Shown here: positions 1 through 14,378 of the stretch, one piece after another
How positions within the stretch are numbered: position 1 is the stretch's first letter
Layout of the letters: every line of letters begins with the position of its first letter
Assembly: GCA_033782935.1 (NCBI GenBank)
Contig: JAWQEG010000074.1
Coordinates: 372,001 to 436,000 of the forward strand
Direction: 5' to 3'
Source of the DNA: Petrolisthes cinctipes
Taxonomy: Eukaryota; Arthropoda; Malacostraca; Decapoda; Porcellanidae
Length of the DNA: 64,000 bases
Made by a program: the position numbers and the translations under genes
Notes under the pieces: generated by a model
What the model was told of the DNA's origin: nothing
Seen by the model: the letters and a program-made list of their open reading frames with translations, nothing else
Databases searched by the model: none

Positions 1-900
1 ACAGTACTGTAGTCATTAAGGAATTGGTGTTTTTTTGTTTTCAGTCATTGTTGGAAAGTACATCAGTTCAAACAGCTTTCCAATATCATAAATTTGCAGG
101 TTTTTATTCAGGTATATATAATGTGATGAACTGTGATAATGCAGGAAACTAATAGTACAAATAGCTAGGGAGGTATCATGGATTTCTGTAAACTTTACAG
201 GTGTCATATGTAAATAAAATGTAGGTTTTTTTATAGTCTATAATTAAAACATTTAGAAAAACCAATACCAGTCACATATTTGTTATATGCTGTTGAAAAG
301 CATTTATTTTAGAAAAATACAAATCTTATGTAATATGAGAACAGGTGAAAATTATGTATTAAATTATACTGTTCAATAAAATTAATTGAATTGGTAGGAA
401 AGGTTCATGTACGGTACATGTTATTGAGACTTTTACAACATGATAATATTTGCATTAGTTAATTCTGAGATATGTTTGTCTTTAGATTCGGGAATATGGT
501 CAACCTTTTACACATCTCCAGTATATATCAGTAGGTATATAATTCCAGTTATTTAAATGTTACCAGCTCACACATCACATTAATGTGCTTGTAATATTTT
601 TATTAGAAAGTCAATCAATCATAAAGAAAGTTTATCAACCTTAAGAATATCCACTTCATGCAAAGGACTATGGATTAAAGACTCATACTACATTGATTAA
701 GTTAGGTCTAACTATACAATGAAGAATTTCTGCTTTGTTTGCAATTAGTAAGTCACCATTATATCCTATTATTCTTAAACACTCCAAAAGTAATGATACA
801 AATTTTTTTTTTGTAACTTTCTATTTCACAGTGCATCAGTTTAAATTGACACTTACAGCTCCATTCTCCTAAGCTGCTCAATGAATCCCCTCCTCTTGTT
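1..900. other. AT-rich sequence, nothing recognised
   Basis: I see no convincing coding frame, no terminal repeats and no similarity to the other repeats in the window. Open frames here are short and have random composition. It is probably intronic or intergenic DNA. Confidence 0.5.
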
Positions 901-1018
901 TATATTTACCGATAAGTGACAACAACAACAACCATTGTGTCGGCCGCGCCAAGTGTAAATAAACTCAAATCTCACTATTTACGGGTTGTTTATCGACTAC
1001 GCGACCCTGCTATCAGCC

Positions 1019-1180
1019 TTAAGAGTGCTTTTCAGTTCTCGTAGCGCTACGAGCAAATATGGCGGACGGAAACTCCCTTACAATGCTTTGAAGATACGAT
1101 CGTAGCGGTTATGAACAACTTACGAGCAAATATGGCGCTACGAGAATCATAACTGCGGTTACGATGCTTTGAAGATCCCA
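1019..1180. repeat. Small duplicated/foldback repeat
   Basis: The 16-bp perfect palindrome CTCGTAGCGCTACGAG sits at 1038-1053. The phrase ACGAGCAAATATGGCG occurs at about 1049 and again at about 1125, and ATGCTTTGAAGAT occurs at about 1083 and again at about 1160. AGCGGTTATGA near 1115 is loosely complementary to TCATAACTGCGG near 1147. The block is locally GC-richer than its surroundings. It could be a short non-autonomous DNA element, but I see no clear target duplication. Confidence 0.4.
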
Positions 1181-1357
1181 CCCCAGAAAAAAAAAACTGA
1201 CGTATTATATTATTGATATATTGTTAAGTACTGTAGATTCAGGGTGTACTGTACATTTAATACCTGAAAACAACAATGTCGCGATTACTTTGTTTCACAT
1301 GAGAATGTTTCAACGTAACTATAATGATATTATTAGCTTATGTGAAATCACTTTCAC

Positions 1358-1545
1358 CTGATAAGAGCGAGAACTAGAGGAGATTGTAGTGAGGAAGTTA
1401 ACAACACCAGGTGACAGCCACTGAAATGTTGTTTTACCAACTTGCCCACCATCTCGGCCATTGGTTCCCATACAACTTGTGCTGTCGTAACCGCGAGCAG
1501 TCCAAGGGTCATAGCAAGTGTCATACGCCATCCTGGTGTCTGCAT
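1358..1545 (-). CDS. Candidate first coding exon with signal peptide (host gene)
   Basis: The minus strand opens with ATG at 1545 and encodes about 62 residues. A basic-then-hydrophobic start (GWRMTLAMTLGLLAVTTAQ) looks like a cleavable secretion signal, followed by a soluble stretch containing KQHFSGCHLVLLTS. The frame ends at ATCAG followed by GTGAAAGT, a good match to a 5' splice donor, so the in-frame TGA would be the first intronic codon. The overall form resembles the N-terminal exon of a secreted or receptor protein; arthropod ionotropic receptors often begin this way, but I cannot prove the family. No downstream exon is recognisable at lower coordinates. An alternative frame over the same bases is also open, so chance is not excluded. 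Confidence 0.35.
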
Positions 1546-1599
1546 TGAGTAACTCTGAAGAAGAGTAGTAGCATTATTTGTTCTCTATTGCACTAAAAT

Positions 1600-2146
1600 T
1601 AAACAAGATATACATACTGTAATGCATTAAGTATTACCAACTTGTGGGTGGACATGACAAGGTGGGCCTGATTGAAACTGTAGATCCCAGACATTTTGAA
1701 TAGAAAAATAACATTAAAAGTTGTATATCGTAATTCGCGTAACCTTGCCTGTATTTTCATAAGAACACTAAAAGGAATTTGTAACGGATACAATTGTATC
1801 TCTTTGCCTCCTCACAAATCTACAACTTTGTAAAGATTTTCAAATTATAATTTCACATTGAATATATAAACGAGAGATAAATGAAAATTGCTCTGATGAA
1901 GATATTACCAGTGGTCTTATCTTTCATATGAAACTAAGACTTAAGGATTTGGTAATGCTGGTTCAATGAATTCCTATTACTAATTATATAATTTATGCGC
2001 AGTATTTATGGTCACTACACTGAAAATATGCATAACAATGAAAAACATACTTGGTGATTATGCATTACTAGAAAAGTGATTTATACACAAGAATAAAGAA
2101 GAAGTTTCAAAAATCACCATCACCTATGACAAGTGACTACACCCCC
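1600..2146. other. No recognised feature
   Basis: AT-rich sequence between the candidate exon and the piggyBac-like MITE. No coding frame or repeat was recognised. Confidence 0.4.
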
Positions 2147-2150
2147 TTAA

Positions 2151-2739
2151 CCCTGGAGGACTGAACTTAAGTCCCTGTTATATAATCACTGAACTCGGGT
2201 ATAGTATACCCGATTTTGGAAAATAAAAAAAATAGTAAATGTACAAATTTATCAATGCTATCATGTACACACTAAGTATAAGGCATATAAATGCTAATTC
2301 AACTATTAAAAACCCTTACTTACTTTAAGAAAGGTATATTATAAAAATACAAAATTAAACAGTAAAAAAGTGAAACATTTTCAATATAATTTTGGTAAAA
2401 AATTCACTAAAAAAAGACCCTTTTATGGAATTTGCCCAAATTTTCACACATGTCTCCAAGGACTCCCAGGGAGTCTATTACTATAATAATTACAGTGTTT
2501 TTTTTTTTTTTTTTTTTTTTATATCGTTATCACTGAACTAGGGTAAACGGTACCCAAACATGGGTCTGGCGGGAAATCTAGGCAGAGGAGTGGAGCGACG
2601 GGGCCGACCTCTATGAGAATGTCTGCTAAACTGAAGCTACACAAGTCCCAGCTCCCTCCCTGCCTTGGGTCGAAGGGTGAGCAATGTGTGTGACGTCACT
2701 AGCGTTGGGTAATCTATACCCATTTTCAGTGCTGCAGGG
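2151..2739. mobile_element. piggyBac-like MITE with TTAA target duplication
   Basis: The 589-bp element begins CCCTGGAGGACTGAA and ends with the near-complement TTTTCAGTGCTGCAGGG, so the inverted ends share CCCTGNAGNACTGAA. It is flanked on both sides by TTAA (2147-2150 and 2740-2743), the signature target of piggyBac transposases. Subterminal short palindromes (GGGTATAGTATACCC near 2197; GGGTA..TACCC near 2540) and a T22 run are present. No transposase is encoded, so it is non-autonomous. The sequence after its right TTAA continues into a repeat that has a second copy near 28 kb lacking the MITE. Confidence 0.75.
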
Positions 2740-2743
2740 TTAA

Positions 2744-3010
2744 TGCCTCTGTTTATCTTTTCATAGCATCTACGTAGGTGAGTTAAGAATAAACAAGAAG
2801 TTGCTATGTTCCACTGGACATGCAGTTTGCTATGCCTTCCACAACACTATTTTCAACTTGAAATGTATATTTTTCCAGTGATTTCTGTTAGAAACTCAGC
2901 AAATCTTGGAATTTATAAGTGCGTTTTTGTTATTTAGACAATTTTACTTACAATCTGTTTACATATTAGGGCACAGTGTTTGTCGCTAGAGTTTTGAACC
3001 ACTCTGCAAA
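2744..3010 (+). repeat. Dispersed repeat, copy 1
   Basis: This segment matches 27990-28268 in the same orientation. Shared phrases include TTTTCATAGCA, TGTTCCACTGGA, CAGTTTGCTATGC, GTGATTTCTGTTA and AATCTTGGAATTT. The two are roughly 75-80 percent identical by eye over about 260 bp. The family is not identified and there is no coding potential. Confidence 0.65.
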
Positions 3011-3334
3011 TGGTGGGTTGGGTAGTGTCACGAGTCAAGGGTCATGCCATGAAATATTTTAATTGCGCGCGGGGCTGTGCCCATTTGAGATCGGCTGATA
3101 GTGCTGCTTGCCAACGACCAACTGATCCACGTGTTTGTACTCCTGACATTAATTGCTAGAGTACATGAAATTAATTGATTGAAGTGGTATTAATATACAA
3201 TGTGTACTGATAGGCATATGTATGCTATTGATGTAATTGTAGCTAGGAAATTGGAATTTAAAAGAATGTAGACTATGTAAATTTGAGAATACTAAAAGTG
3301 ACTATACAATTAAAGAACTGTAAATAAACAATTA

Positions 3335-3770
3335 TACAGGTTTATGCACCCCAACAAGAAAAACAAAGGCAAGGAAAGGAGGACTTTTATCGACTTCTTT
3401 AGGAAATATCTGAAACATAGTGTTTGAATATGTGAACAGGAAGTATAGGGAATTGAAAACTTTATTGAAGAATTTGATATTGAGACAATAAATAGAGGAG
3501 AAAGGATTGTAGACTATTGCATAGTAATTAGTCAATCAGTGATGAACACATTCTATAAGCATAAAGATAATCATAAATCAGATGGAATGAGGAAGCACAG
3601 GATTGTAGTAACAAAATATTAATAGACCTTGTAATAAACAACAATAAAAAGGTTTTGTTTTTCAAGGATGTAAAGGCCATGCCTTCAGTGTCCCTGGATT
3701 CGGATCATAGTTTAATAGGGGCAGAAACAGAAGCCTAAAAAAAGAGAGATATGCCATTGAAAATATGAAG
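3335..3770 (+). pseudogene. RTE-type LINE endonuclease fragment (broken)
   Basis: Read with frame changes and stops, the plus strand gives the apurinic-type endonuclease landmarks of RTE-like LINEs: VYAPQQEKQRQGKEDFYRLL near 3340, then a piece near 3490 corresponding to the RIVDYCI..SVMNTFYKHKDN region, and finally VKAMPSVSLDSDH near 3670-3710, where SDH is the conserved C-terminal catalytic motif. The middle part with the GDLN motif is deleted or scrambled, and several stops interrupt the frame. It belongs to a different RTE-like family from the element at 6.2-12.5 kb. It abuts an I/Nimb fragment at about 3775. It is clearly dead. Confidence 0.65.
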
Positions 3771-3783
3771 GTAGAACAGGACT

Positions 3784-5020
<1,237 letters not shown>

Positions 5021-5023
5021 TAT

Positions 5024-5100
5024 TGACTGATTGATTGATAGATATAATATTATATTTCATGGCAGCGCAATATCTTGGTCAAATACGGCCCAATAAATAT
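5024..5100 (-). mobile_element. Degenerate I/Nimb LINE 3' end (very short)
   Basis: The stretch starting ATTGATTGATAGAT and containing GGCAGCGCAA..GTCAAATACGGCCCAA is a decayed version of the 3' terminus seen at 5421, 30008, 58009 (reverse) and 59949, which reads GGCATCTGGCGGCGCAA..GGTCATATACCGCCCAA. Only about 77 bp remain, as expected for a strongly 5'-truncated insertion. Confidence 0.55.
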
Positions 5101-5420
5101 ATATATGTAATACAATTTTTCGACTAAAAAAATTATAAAAATAAAACATTGAAAATCATAAATATTATTATAAAATTATTATCATGATGAAAATGATAAA
5201 AATAATTAAGATTAACAAATAATTAAAATAATTCAAATAACTAAAAATTTGAAAAATATCTCCAAATCCCAACCCATCACTGGATTTGAACCCATCAGTG
5301 AAAACTGGGACCTAATCCGGGTGTCTTGCCATGTGTTCAATAAAATATGAGTCAGCAACATAAGATGTAAGTGAAGCCTTACTATCTGACATAGTATTTG
5401 TTGCTCTGCCAGATGAATTT

Positions 5421-6249
5421 TATTGATTGGTTGATTAATAGATGCCACTAGGCATCTGGCGGCGCAACAGCTAAGGTCATATACCGCCCAACATAATATA
5501 AATTCAAAGTCATATATATGGTCATTTATATCATTAATAAAATATTTATACACATTAGCCAGGATTCATTACCCCAAAAGGGAGAAGGAGATGATTAAAA
5601 GGACATAATAATTATATAATTTTTTTTTTTTTTTTTTACTAAAGTAACCTAATTAACTTAGGTAAGATATATAAGAGAATCAAAATTAATAACATTGGAC
5701 TATGTAAAAAAAAAAAAAAGGGAAGCCATAATTATCATAAAATTCACAATTGTTGAGAAGGCCAGCCTCCTCCACATAGGAAAGGGTGTTCCCTCCCACA
5801 CTACAAGCCTCCTCCCTGAGCACCTGGGACAGACTGTAAGAACCGTCCCTCACCCGGTACTCAGAGAGGTGCCTACGACGAAGGTCCCCAAGGCTGGGAC
5901 ACTCCATAATAAGATGCCGTACTGTCAAAGGGACCAGACAATCACCACAGTAGGGAGGGGGAGCCCTCTCCATTAAAAATCCAGAAGTCAAACGTGAGTG
6001 GCCAATGCGGAGACGGGTAACAGCGGTCTCCCATCGGCGGGACAGGCCGCTGTAGCTCCACAAACCCAGGCGCTGGCGGATGCCGTGGAGCTTGTTAGCC
6101 CCGATGGCATCCCATCTGTTCTGTCAGCAGGAATGAACGGCAGCATCTATGTAGGGTCAAAGGTCCACTGCAGGTACGGGATGACGCCTGGCAGGAGGCC
6201 GAAGCTTAGCCAGGGCGTCAGTTCGCTTATTCCCATCGACACCCACATG
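5421..6249 (-). mobile_element. I/Nimb-type LINE, 3' half (RNase H C-terminus to tail)
   Basis: On the minus strand this carries the last part of the RNase H domain (a GVDG..RTDALA motif), the Cys-rich C-terminal block (PPYCGDCLVPLTVRHL, then ECPSLGDLRRRHL) and a 3' UTR ending in an AATC-type repeat tail near 5421. The upper end stops in the middle of the RNase H sequence at a CATG. The sequence that should precede it is found 6.2 kb away at 12515-12957, so the two pieces are one insertion split by the RTE element between them. Frames are broken. Confidence 0.8.
5686..6063 (-). pseudogene. I/Nimb ORF2 C-terminus (relic)
   Basis: An open stretch of about 125 codons encodes the region after RNase H: WSYSGLSRRWETAVTRLRIG, then the zinc-finger-like PPYCGDCLVPLTVRHLIMEC, ending near NCEFYDNYG. 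The same region occurs at 30.3-30.6, 57.4-57.7 and 60.24-60.56 kb. It has no start of its own and is the tail of a larger polyprotein. Confidence 0.8.
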
Positions 6250-6253
6250 AGCC

Positions 6254-7375
<1,122 letters not shown>

Positions 7376-7826
7376 AACATATTCATGTATTTGTTATAAT
7401 TATTAGATGCTGGATATTTAGTTTTGTTAAGATATGATTCGATAAACACATGAAGCCATGTTCATGAAGCTAATCTTCTGTGTTGTAAAACCTGTATGAA
7501 GCTGTTTTCCTCAGTTCGAGATTGTTGGGGATGATTCATTATATATAATCCGAGGTGATGAAGGAGGAGAGAGTGAGTGTGGAAAGCAGTTCTGTTCTGG
7601 ATCTCGCCCAGTCAAATACCGGTGGTGGTACGTACAAGTCACTTCAAGTTTCTTCATTTATCCTTTATTCTTTATTCTTGATCGTCATAGCTCTCAGTTT
7701 ACGAGCTCTTTTATACATATCTTCTTGACTTATCCAAGGAACTTTTTACCGGTACTCGACTGGGTGACTGACTATTGGTGATAACTCGTGCTATTCTCGT
7801 GTCTCGTTTCTTCACCTTGGGAGACC

Positions 7827-9551
<1,725 letters not shown>

Positions 9552-9985
9552 GTGCCTGCAAGCCTACAGCTAAGTGTCATTTAGAGTCTTTACAGGTGCT
9601 TCATTGACTTTATTCTCCCTAACGTCCAGCTTAGGTTATTCCTTTTGCTACATGTTATAGTTATATGTGTGTGTACTTTGGTGAGCTATCGTATTGGTAC
9701 CACCCAACTTGCTATTATATTTTGTGTAAATATTTGTGTGAATGTTAGTTTAAGTGGGGATATTAATTATTAAACTTTAAGACTGTCTTCTAAATATTTT
9801 CTTGAATACACCTAATACCAAGCTGGTCACACTGATGTGCGTTTCCCGCTAAAGTCATATTGACTTTGGAGTTTGTTTATGTATCTAAAGCTTGATTTGG
9901 CACCCTAATAGTAACTTTTAGAATTTTAAACTTTAACCATAATATCCTTTGTGACTAAGACAATCGTAAGTGCTGAACCAAGGTT

Positions 9986-9987
<2 letters not shown>

Positions 9988-10042
<55 letters not shown>
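9988..10042. repeat. (AT)n microsatellite, about 55 bp
   Basis: Pure AT repeat. On its high side the minus strand reads GLRHGC..PWLFNIYIY, i.e. the reverse-transcriptase gene runs into the tract at the FNI codons. On the low side the sequence is unrelated. Confidence 0.97.
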
Positions 10043-10045
<3 letters not shown>

Positions 10046-10681
10046 AACAGCCATGGTAACATAACACACCCATGTCTCAGCCCTACACTAATATTAAAAC
10101 TCTCACTTAGATCACACTCTACCACTACCAGTACACATGCTTTTGCATCAGCATAAAAGGTCTCAATGCCTTTCAGCAAAGACCATACTTGCCACCTGCC
10201 TCTTGTTCTCCCCTTCATCCCTCCTACAGTACTCCCACTTAATCCTTACCAAGACCGCAAAATGGTCGGATCATTGAACCATTCCTCACACTACTTTAGC
10301 ATCCACCACATCTTTCCGTAATCTTTCATCCACAGCTACTTAATCAACTAAACTCTTTTGTTCTTCTCTATCATCCCTTCTCCTTCATGTATATTGGTGT
10401 ATCATCTTGTGCTGAAAGAAAGTGTTAGCCAAAAACAACCCCCACTCAGCACAGATGACCACCAGATACTTCCCATTCTCATTCACTCCTTCCACACCCC
10501 ATTTACCAACAAAACTAACTACTCTCTCATTTCCTATTTTCCCATTCATGTCTCCCATCATTACAATCTTCCTCCCACTCTCAAACATCCTCAAACACCC
10601 ATTCAGCTCCTCCCAGAAAACACTCATCTTCTTTCCCCATCTTGCTCCTCTCATTCACCGGTGCATATGCACACACCCATG
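10043..10681 (-). pseudogene. RTE-type endonuclease and start of reverse transcriptase (fragment)
   Basis: The minus strand reads RGARWGKKMSVFWEELNGCL, then SGRKIVMMGDMNGKIGNERV (GDMNG is the catalytic loop of the endonuclease), GLFLANTFFQHKMIHQYT and, after a frame change, DVVDAK..ERFRDPTI-type residues near 10300. After deletions it continues to ACVLVVVECDLSESFNIS and RHGCVMLPWLFNI, the reverse-transcriptase block just before the active site. The large region between (fingers and palm start) is deleted. It is one half of the split RTE copy. Confidence 0.8.
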
Positions 10682-10686
10682 CATAC

Positions 10687-11706
10687 TGTGACGAAAAGTT
10701 GGGTTATATGAAGATGTAAATTATTACTGATAATTATTCTTACCTTATCCCGGACTTATAATATATGGACGTCTCACTGTGTTGGTTCAACGGTCGTCTG
10801 TAGAGATTTAATCTGGCCTCCTTATCTTCCCACTTTGTCAACAATTAATTTATTATATAGGTTTCGTTTTCACTATTTATGCATATTGTAGTAGTAGCAG
10901 AATCGTAAGGTTTACGGAAACAACCCGTTTACGTTACTTTATTATATTTCTTAATTTCAGTCAAACACCAACAATAATTAATCAAACAATTTTTAATAAA
11001 TTAATTCCACACGCATACACTTTCACACAAATTGAAATGCTAGCTAGCTAATAATAATAACTCAAGAATCGACGATTACGCTACTAGTTTCTTTTAACGT
11101 TTTTTCGTAACGGGTTTTCGTTAATCCTGGTTTATCATCTTCGATTTTTTTCTACGATTTTTCTTACGAAATTTTTGCGAGAATCCTATCTTACGTTAAT
11201 TTGCAATGATTGTGCAAGTATAACACTGTAATTAATTATTAGGTGCTATTCCAAGACCTTCATACTCAATTACTTTAATTAATATTCAATTTCAAACTAC
11301 ACTGAGTTCGTTATATAACTTTCAGATCGTTTCATAGACTTCCAGTTATAGATTCTTCACACTTTGCTGTGATTTTCAATGTCAATTCACACCTGTATCA
11401 CTCGTGAGTTCAATCCTTACCTTAGGTTCGAGGTAGTCTCTAAGGCAACCCTCTACCAGCCTTGTACGAAAAGCCGGCTTTCTATCTCGCTTACCTGCCA
11501 ACCAATTGTCTTAAACAACCAGTTGATGAATAGCCTTGAAGGGTTCTGTGTGTGGATTATTTTTTTAATTTGTATTGTATTCACGTATATAAAGTACTAG
11601 CTAGCTAAACATACCAGTGAAATATCTACTGCGCCTGGCTTAATTAGGCCCTACTCTCTATACTATGAATACTTTATTATAATGCCACGAATATCGACTC
11701 GTGACG
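10687..11706 (+). mobile_element. Solo LTR (about 1.02 kb) inserted in the RTE LINE
   Basis: It starts TGTGACGAAAAG and ends CTCGTGACG, forming imperfect inverted ends. The flanks carry the 5-bp direct repeat CATAC (10682-10686 and 11707-11711). The minus-strand endonuclease frame (..QRRLDR*SMR then YAWVCAYAPVNERGARW) continues across once the LTR is ignored, confirming an insertion. The 3' 165 bp match 47026-47197, which ends in the canonical CTCGTGACA. No internal retrotransposon region is present, so it arose by LTR-LTR recombination. Orientation follows the second copy and is uncertain. Confidence 0.75.
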
Positions 11707-11711
11707 CATAC

Positions 11712-12480
11712 TTTACCGATCCAATCTTCTCTGACAACCATGATACTCTCGTCCCACACCATCCATGTCAAACTACTCCCTTCCACACCCTTGGCGATAC
11801 CAGCACCTCACACCCTTCCCTCCCCCTTCCTTTACACTTCTCATCCATTCCGGTGTAAACTACACCTCCCTCATCACACTCTCTCCTCCAGCCTCACACT
11901 CCTCCACTTCATCTCCTTTCAAGTGTGTCTCTCACTCCCATCACATCCACTCCTCCAGTCTTTAAACATTCAACTATCTCTCGCCCCTTTGTCCTATCAA
12001 CTATACCATTTACATTTATTTATTGTTATCACTCATACACCCACCTTTCCCCCCTCCCCTTACAGGGAAACCCCCGGAGACCCCCCCCCTCCCCTTGCCC
12101 GCAACCCTATCTGTCCACTTCCCCACTGGGGGGCCGCTGATGTCTGGCAAGGTCAATGCAGCGCTCATTCCCGGAGGGACACGGGCCGTCAGCATTAATA
12201 AAAAGGGTCACAAATGATGTTAAAAGATGTTAAAAACTTAAAAATATATATACAATTTTTAAAACCTATATTTGGAGGAAGCTAAATCTAATTCCCCACA
12301 CCGCCTCCCCCTTTAGCTTCACCTCCTGCTTTATAAAAAAAAAAGAAAAAAAAAGGAGCTGTTACCCGAGGTTGCCACGTGGAGCTGGGGTAAGGCTTAC
12401 CTACCCTTCCGGAGGAGGGGTAGGTCACCGAGGTGAATCCTTTCCCAATACTGACGGTTTAGCTTTACCGCAGCAGCATT
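11712..12480 (-). pseudogene. RTE-type LINE 5' UTR and start of endonuclease (relic)
   Basis: The minus strand has a GC-rich leader with CTACCCCTCCTCCGG and AGCTCCACGTGGCAACC near 12420-12370, then GERCIDLARHQRPP and EVDRVAGKGRG near 12190-12080, and EFDMDGVGREYHGCQRRL near 11790-11710. These precede the APVNERG motif beyond the solo LTR. Stops occur throughout. A 20-odd-base A/T run near 12340 is internal. Confidence 0.6.
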
Positions 12481-12514
12481 CACCTCATTGGTTACGATAC
12501 TGCCACTTCGCAAA
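12480..12514 (-). ncRNA. U4 snRNA-like 5' head on the RTE LINE (partial, not a functional gene)
   Basis: Read on the minus strand from 12514, the first ~35 nt contain TTTTGCGAAGTGGCAGTATC followed by GTAACCAATGAGGT. The canonical start of U4 snRNA is AGCTTTGCGCAGTGGCAGTA followed by TCGTAGCCAATGAGGTTTAT, so about 30 of the first 34 positions agree from U4 nucleotide 3 onward. Similarity stops after GAGGT. It lies exactly between the target duplication and the LINE leader. This is the geometry expected if the LINE reverse transcriptase switched template to U4 RNA at the end of cDNA synthesis, or if the family carries a U4-derived leader. There is no Sm site and no promoter. Confidence 0.6.
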
Positions 12515-12957
12515 ACATGAGCCGGAACCCAACAAAATGTAACTCTGCGGCCACGACGTCCCAGGAGGACAAGCCACTCGAGAATGGCCAACACCAAGGG
12601 ATGGGATGGGTTAAAATTGCCCATGGCCTGCAAGGCACTACAGGAATCACTAAAAATAGTAAAAGAAGGCTGAGGGAGAGTAAAAATATCTTGGAGGGCA
12701 TATAAAATGACCGAGAGCTCAGCAGTAAAAATGGACATAAACAAAAGGGAGCCTGCCGCCACGACAAAAGTCAGGAAAGACAGCCTCAAAACCAACTCCA
12801 GCATCAGACTTTGACCGATTGGTGTACACAGGGAGGGACTCCCTGTGAGAGGAGGCATGTTCTAAGAATAGGGAACGAGTCACTGGAGGAGGAAGAGATT
12901 CATTCTTGTCTGAAAAGAAAGTGCAGGTGTACACTTCTGGAAGAAGCCATGGAGCCA
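12515..12957 (-). pseudogene. I/Nimb RNase H N-terminal half (broken)
   Basis: The minus strand encodes APWLLPEV, then SLPVYTNRSKSDAGVGFE, FTAELSVILYALQDIFTLPQ, FTIFSDSCSALQAMGNF and RVTFCWVPAHV. These cover RNase H strands up to the last block. The first catalytic Asp is lost (YTDGSKSD in the 61-kb copy reads YTNRSKSD here), and the reading frame shifts several times. It ends at WVPAHV, precisely where the piece at 6249 resumes. The 5' end is truncated at about 12957. Confidence 0.8.
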
Positions 12958-13599
12958 CGGTGCATCTGGCTTCTGGCTGTTTTTTGTTTCTGTAGACGTG
13001 ATTGGTTGATTTGGCGATTAGGCTTGTTCAAGGGCTTATAGCTTTCGCGATGTGTGATTGCCTGTCCAACCCTCTCATATTTTTTATATTGATCTATTAT
13101 GCCTAAAAGAAAGGACTATACCTAACACATAATTATGTGTAAAATATAGAAAATATTATTAGATATTATCTGTCTCTTTTGACAAGACATGCCTATATGC
13201 ACAGAAACTTACTAAATTATTATTAAAAAGTGAGAAGCAACTAACTGACTATCATCTATGGGAGAGAGGTGTTGTTTTCCCACCAATAGTGTGCCATTTC
13301 GTTCATCGCTGCGACGACTCTGCCATTATTAACAAAGAATCTCATATTAACTTGTTTTCATTTTACTCAGGTTTTATATTTTAAATATAAATGAATGGAT
13401 ACGAACGATACTCATCTTTGTACAGTACAAACCAATTATTCCCTACAATGCAAAATTTTTTGCTTGTCATTTGGTAATTACAGTATATAATAATAGTTGT
13501 CATATATAACACATAATAACGTGTTAAGCACTTTATTTTAGGCATAACTACAGGGTAGGGGATCTCCTACAAACAACAAACTCCGGACTATTAAGCCGT
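12958..13599. other. No recognised feature
   Basis: AT-rich spacer between the left-hand transposon nest and a LINE tail fragment. No coding frame, inverted repeat or known motif was seen. Confidence 0.4.
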
Positions 13600-14045
13600 C
13601 AGTTCAGTGGTCACATGGCTTTCTCCGAACCATCACAAAAGACGAGGCACCCCCTACTCAGGCACAACTGTCAGACTCGAGTTACAGTCCAACATTCTCT
13701 CATTGAGTGTCCCCAGTATAATGCTGTTCGGCGGCAATCGTTCTCTTCATACTTCTCACGGTCGTGTTGCCTCCCGGACAAATCTCATCAGTGAGTTGTT
13801 GTCTCATGTACAGTCGGTGGCATAAGTCCTGTCGCCACACCTGCTTCACCGAGACAGGCAGTGTTCATGGACTCGAGAAATAGGCACGTTTTCTACACCT
13901 AATAAACTCGAGTCTATGAACATCGCGTGCCTCGGTGAAGCAAGCGAGGCGACAGGACTTTTGCCCCCGGACTGTACACTCTACAAGATTTCCACCTGGA
14001 CCACGCCCTCACTTGGCTTGGCTAACGTGGCAAAAGCTCTTCGCT
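13600..14045 (+). pseudogene. Probable LINE ORF2 C-terminal tail, interrupted by a MITE
   Basis: One forward frame gives TRVTVQHSLIECPQYNAVRR, the Cys/His-type post-RNase H tail typical of I-group LINEs (TV-H-L-EC-P-Y-RR). After the palindromic MITE the sequence resumes with FHLDHALTWLG in another frame. The family differs from the I/Nimb copies elsewhere in the window. Stops and frame changes show it is dead. Confidence 0.45.
13811..13974. mobile_element. 164-bp palindromic MITE, Tc1/mariner type (copy 1)
   Basis: The whole unit is a hairpin: CAGTCGGTGGCATAAGTCCT at the left faces AGGACTTTTGCCCCCGGACTG at the right, each flanked by TA. A second member lies at 21156-21317 with the same centre (ACGTTTTCTACACCTAATAA). 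It has no coding capacity. TA flanks plus a CAGT start suggest mobilisation by a Tc1/mariner transposase. Confidence 0.8.
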
Positions 14046-14378
14046 TGTGTGAGCTCCTGTGCATATGCAAGACAATATTTCGAATCGGCAAAGCTTCATC
14101 TTCCGTATTCGGGTCGGAGAAAGAGGGAGGAGGGGAGACAGACGGCTTGGTGGTTGGAAGGAGGGGTGGTGGTGCAGAGAAGAGGAGTCCCATGTGCTAA
14201 TACAACATTACTGCCATTTTAATATATTTATTATCATATTAGTAATGTATTATCCCCCAAGTAATAACAAAATTATTTACATATACTCATTTTTGTAGAC
14301 ACACCTGACTACACACTTGGACACCAAACATAGTTTATTTCATCTCTCATTACGGACAACAAGCAACCTGCTCTAGCT

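Noticed and set aside
11701..12198. A 165-residue Pro/Ser/Thr-rich plus-strand open frame
   Set aside because: It is the antisense of the RTE endonuclease and leader; composition reflects pyrimidine-rich DNA.
12480..12514. A functional U4 snRNA gene
   Set aside because: Only about 35 nt resemble U4; the Sm site, 3' stem-loops and promoter are missing.
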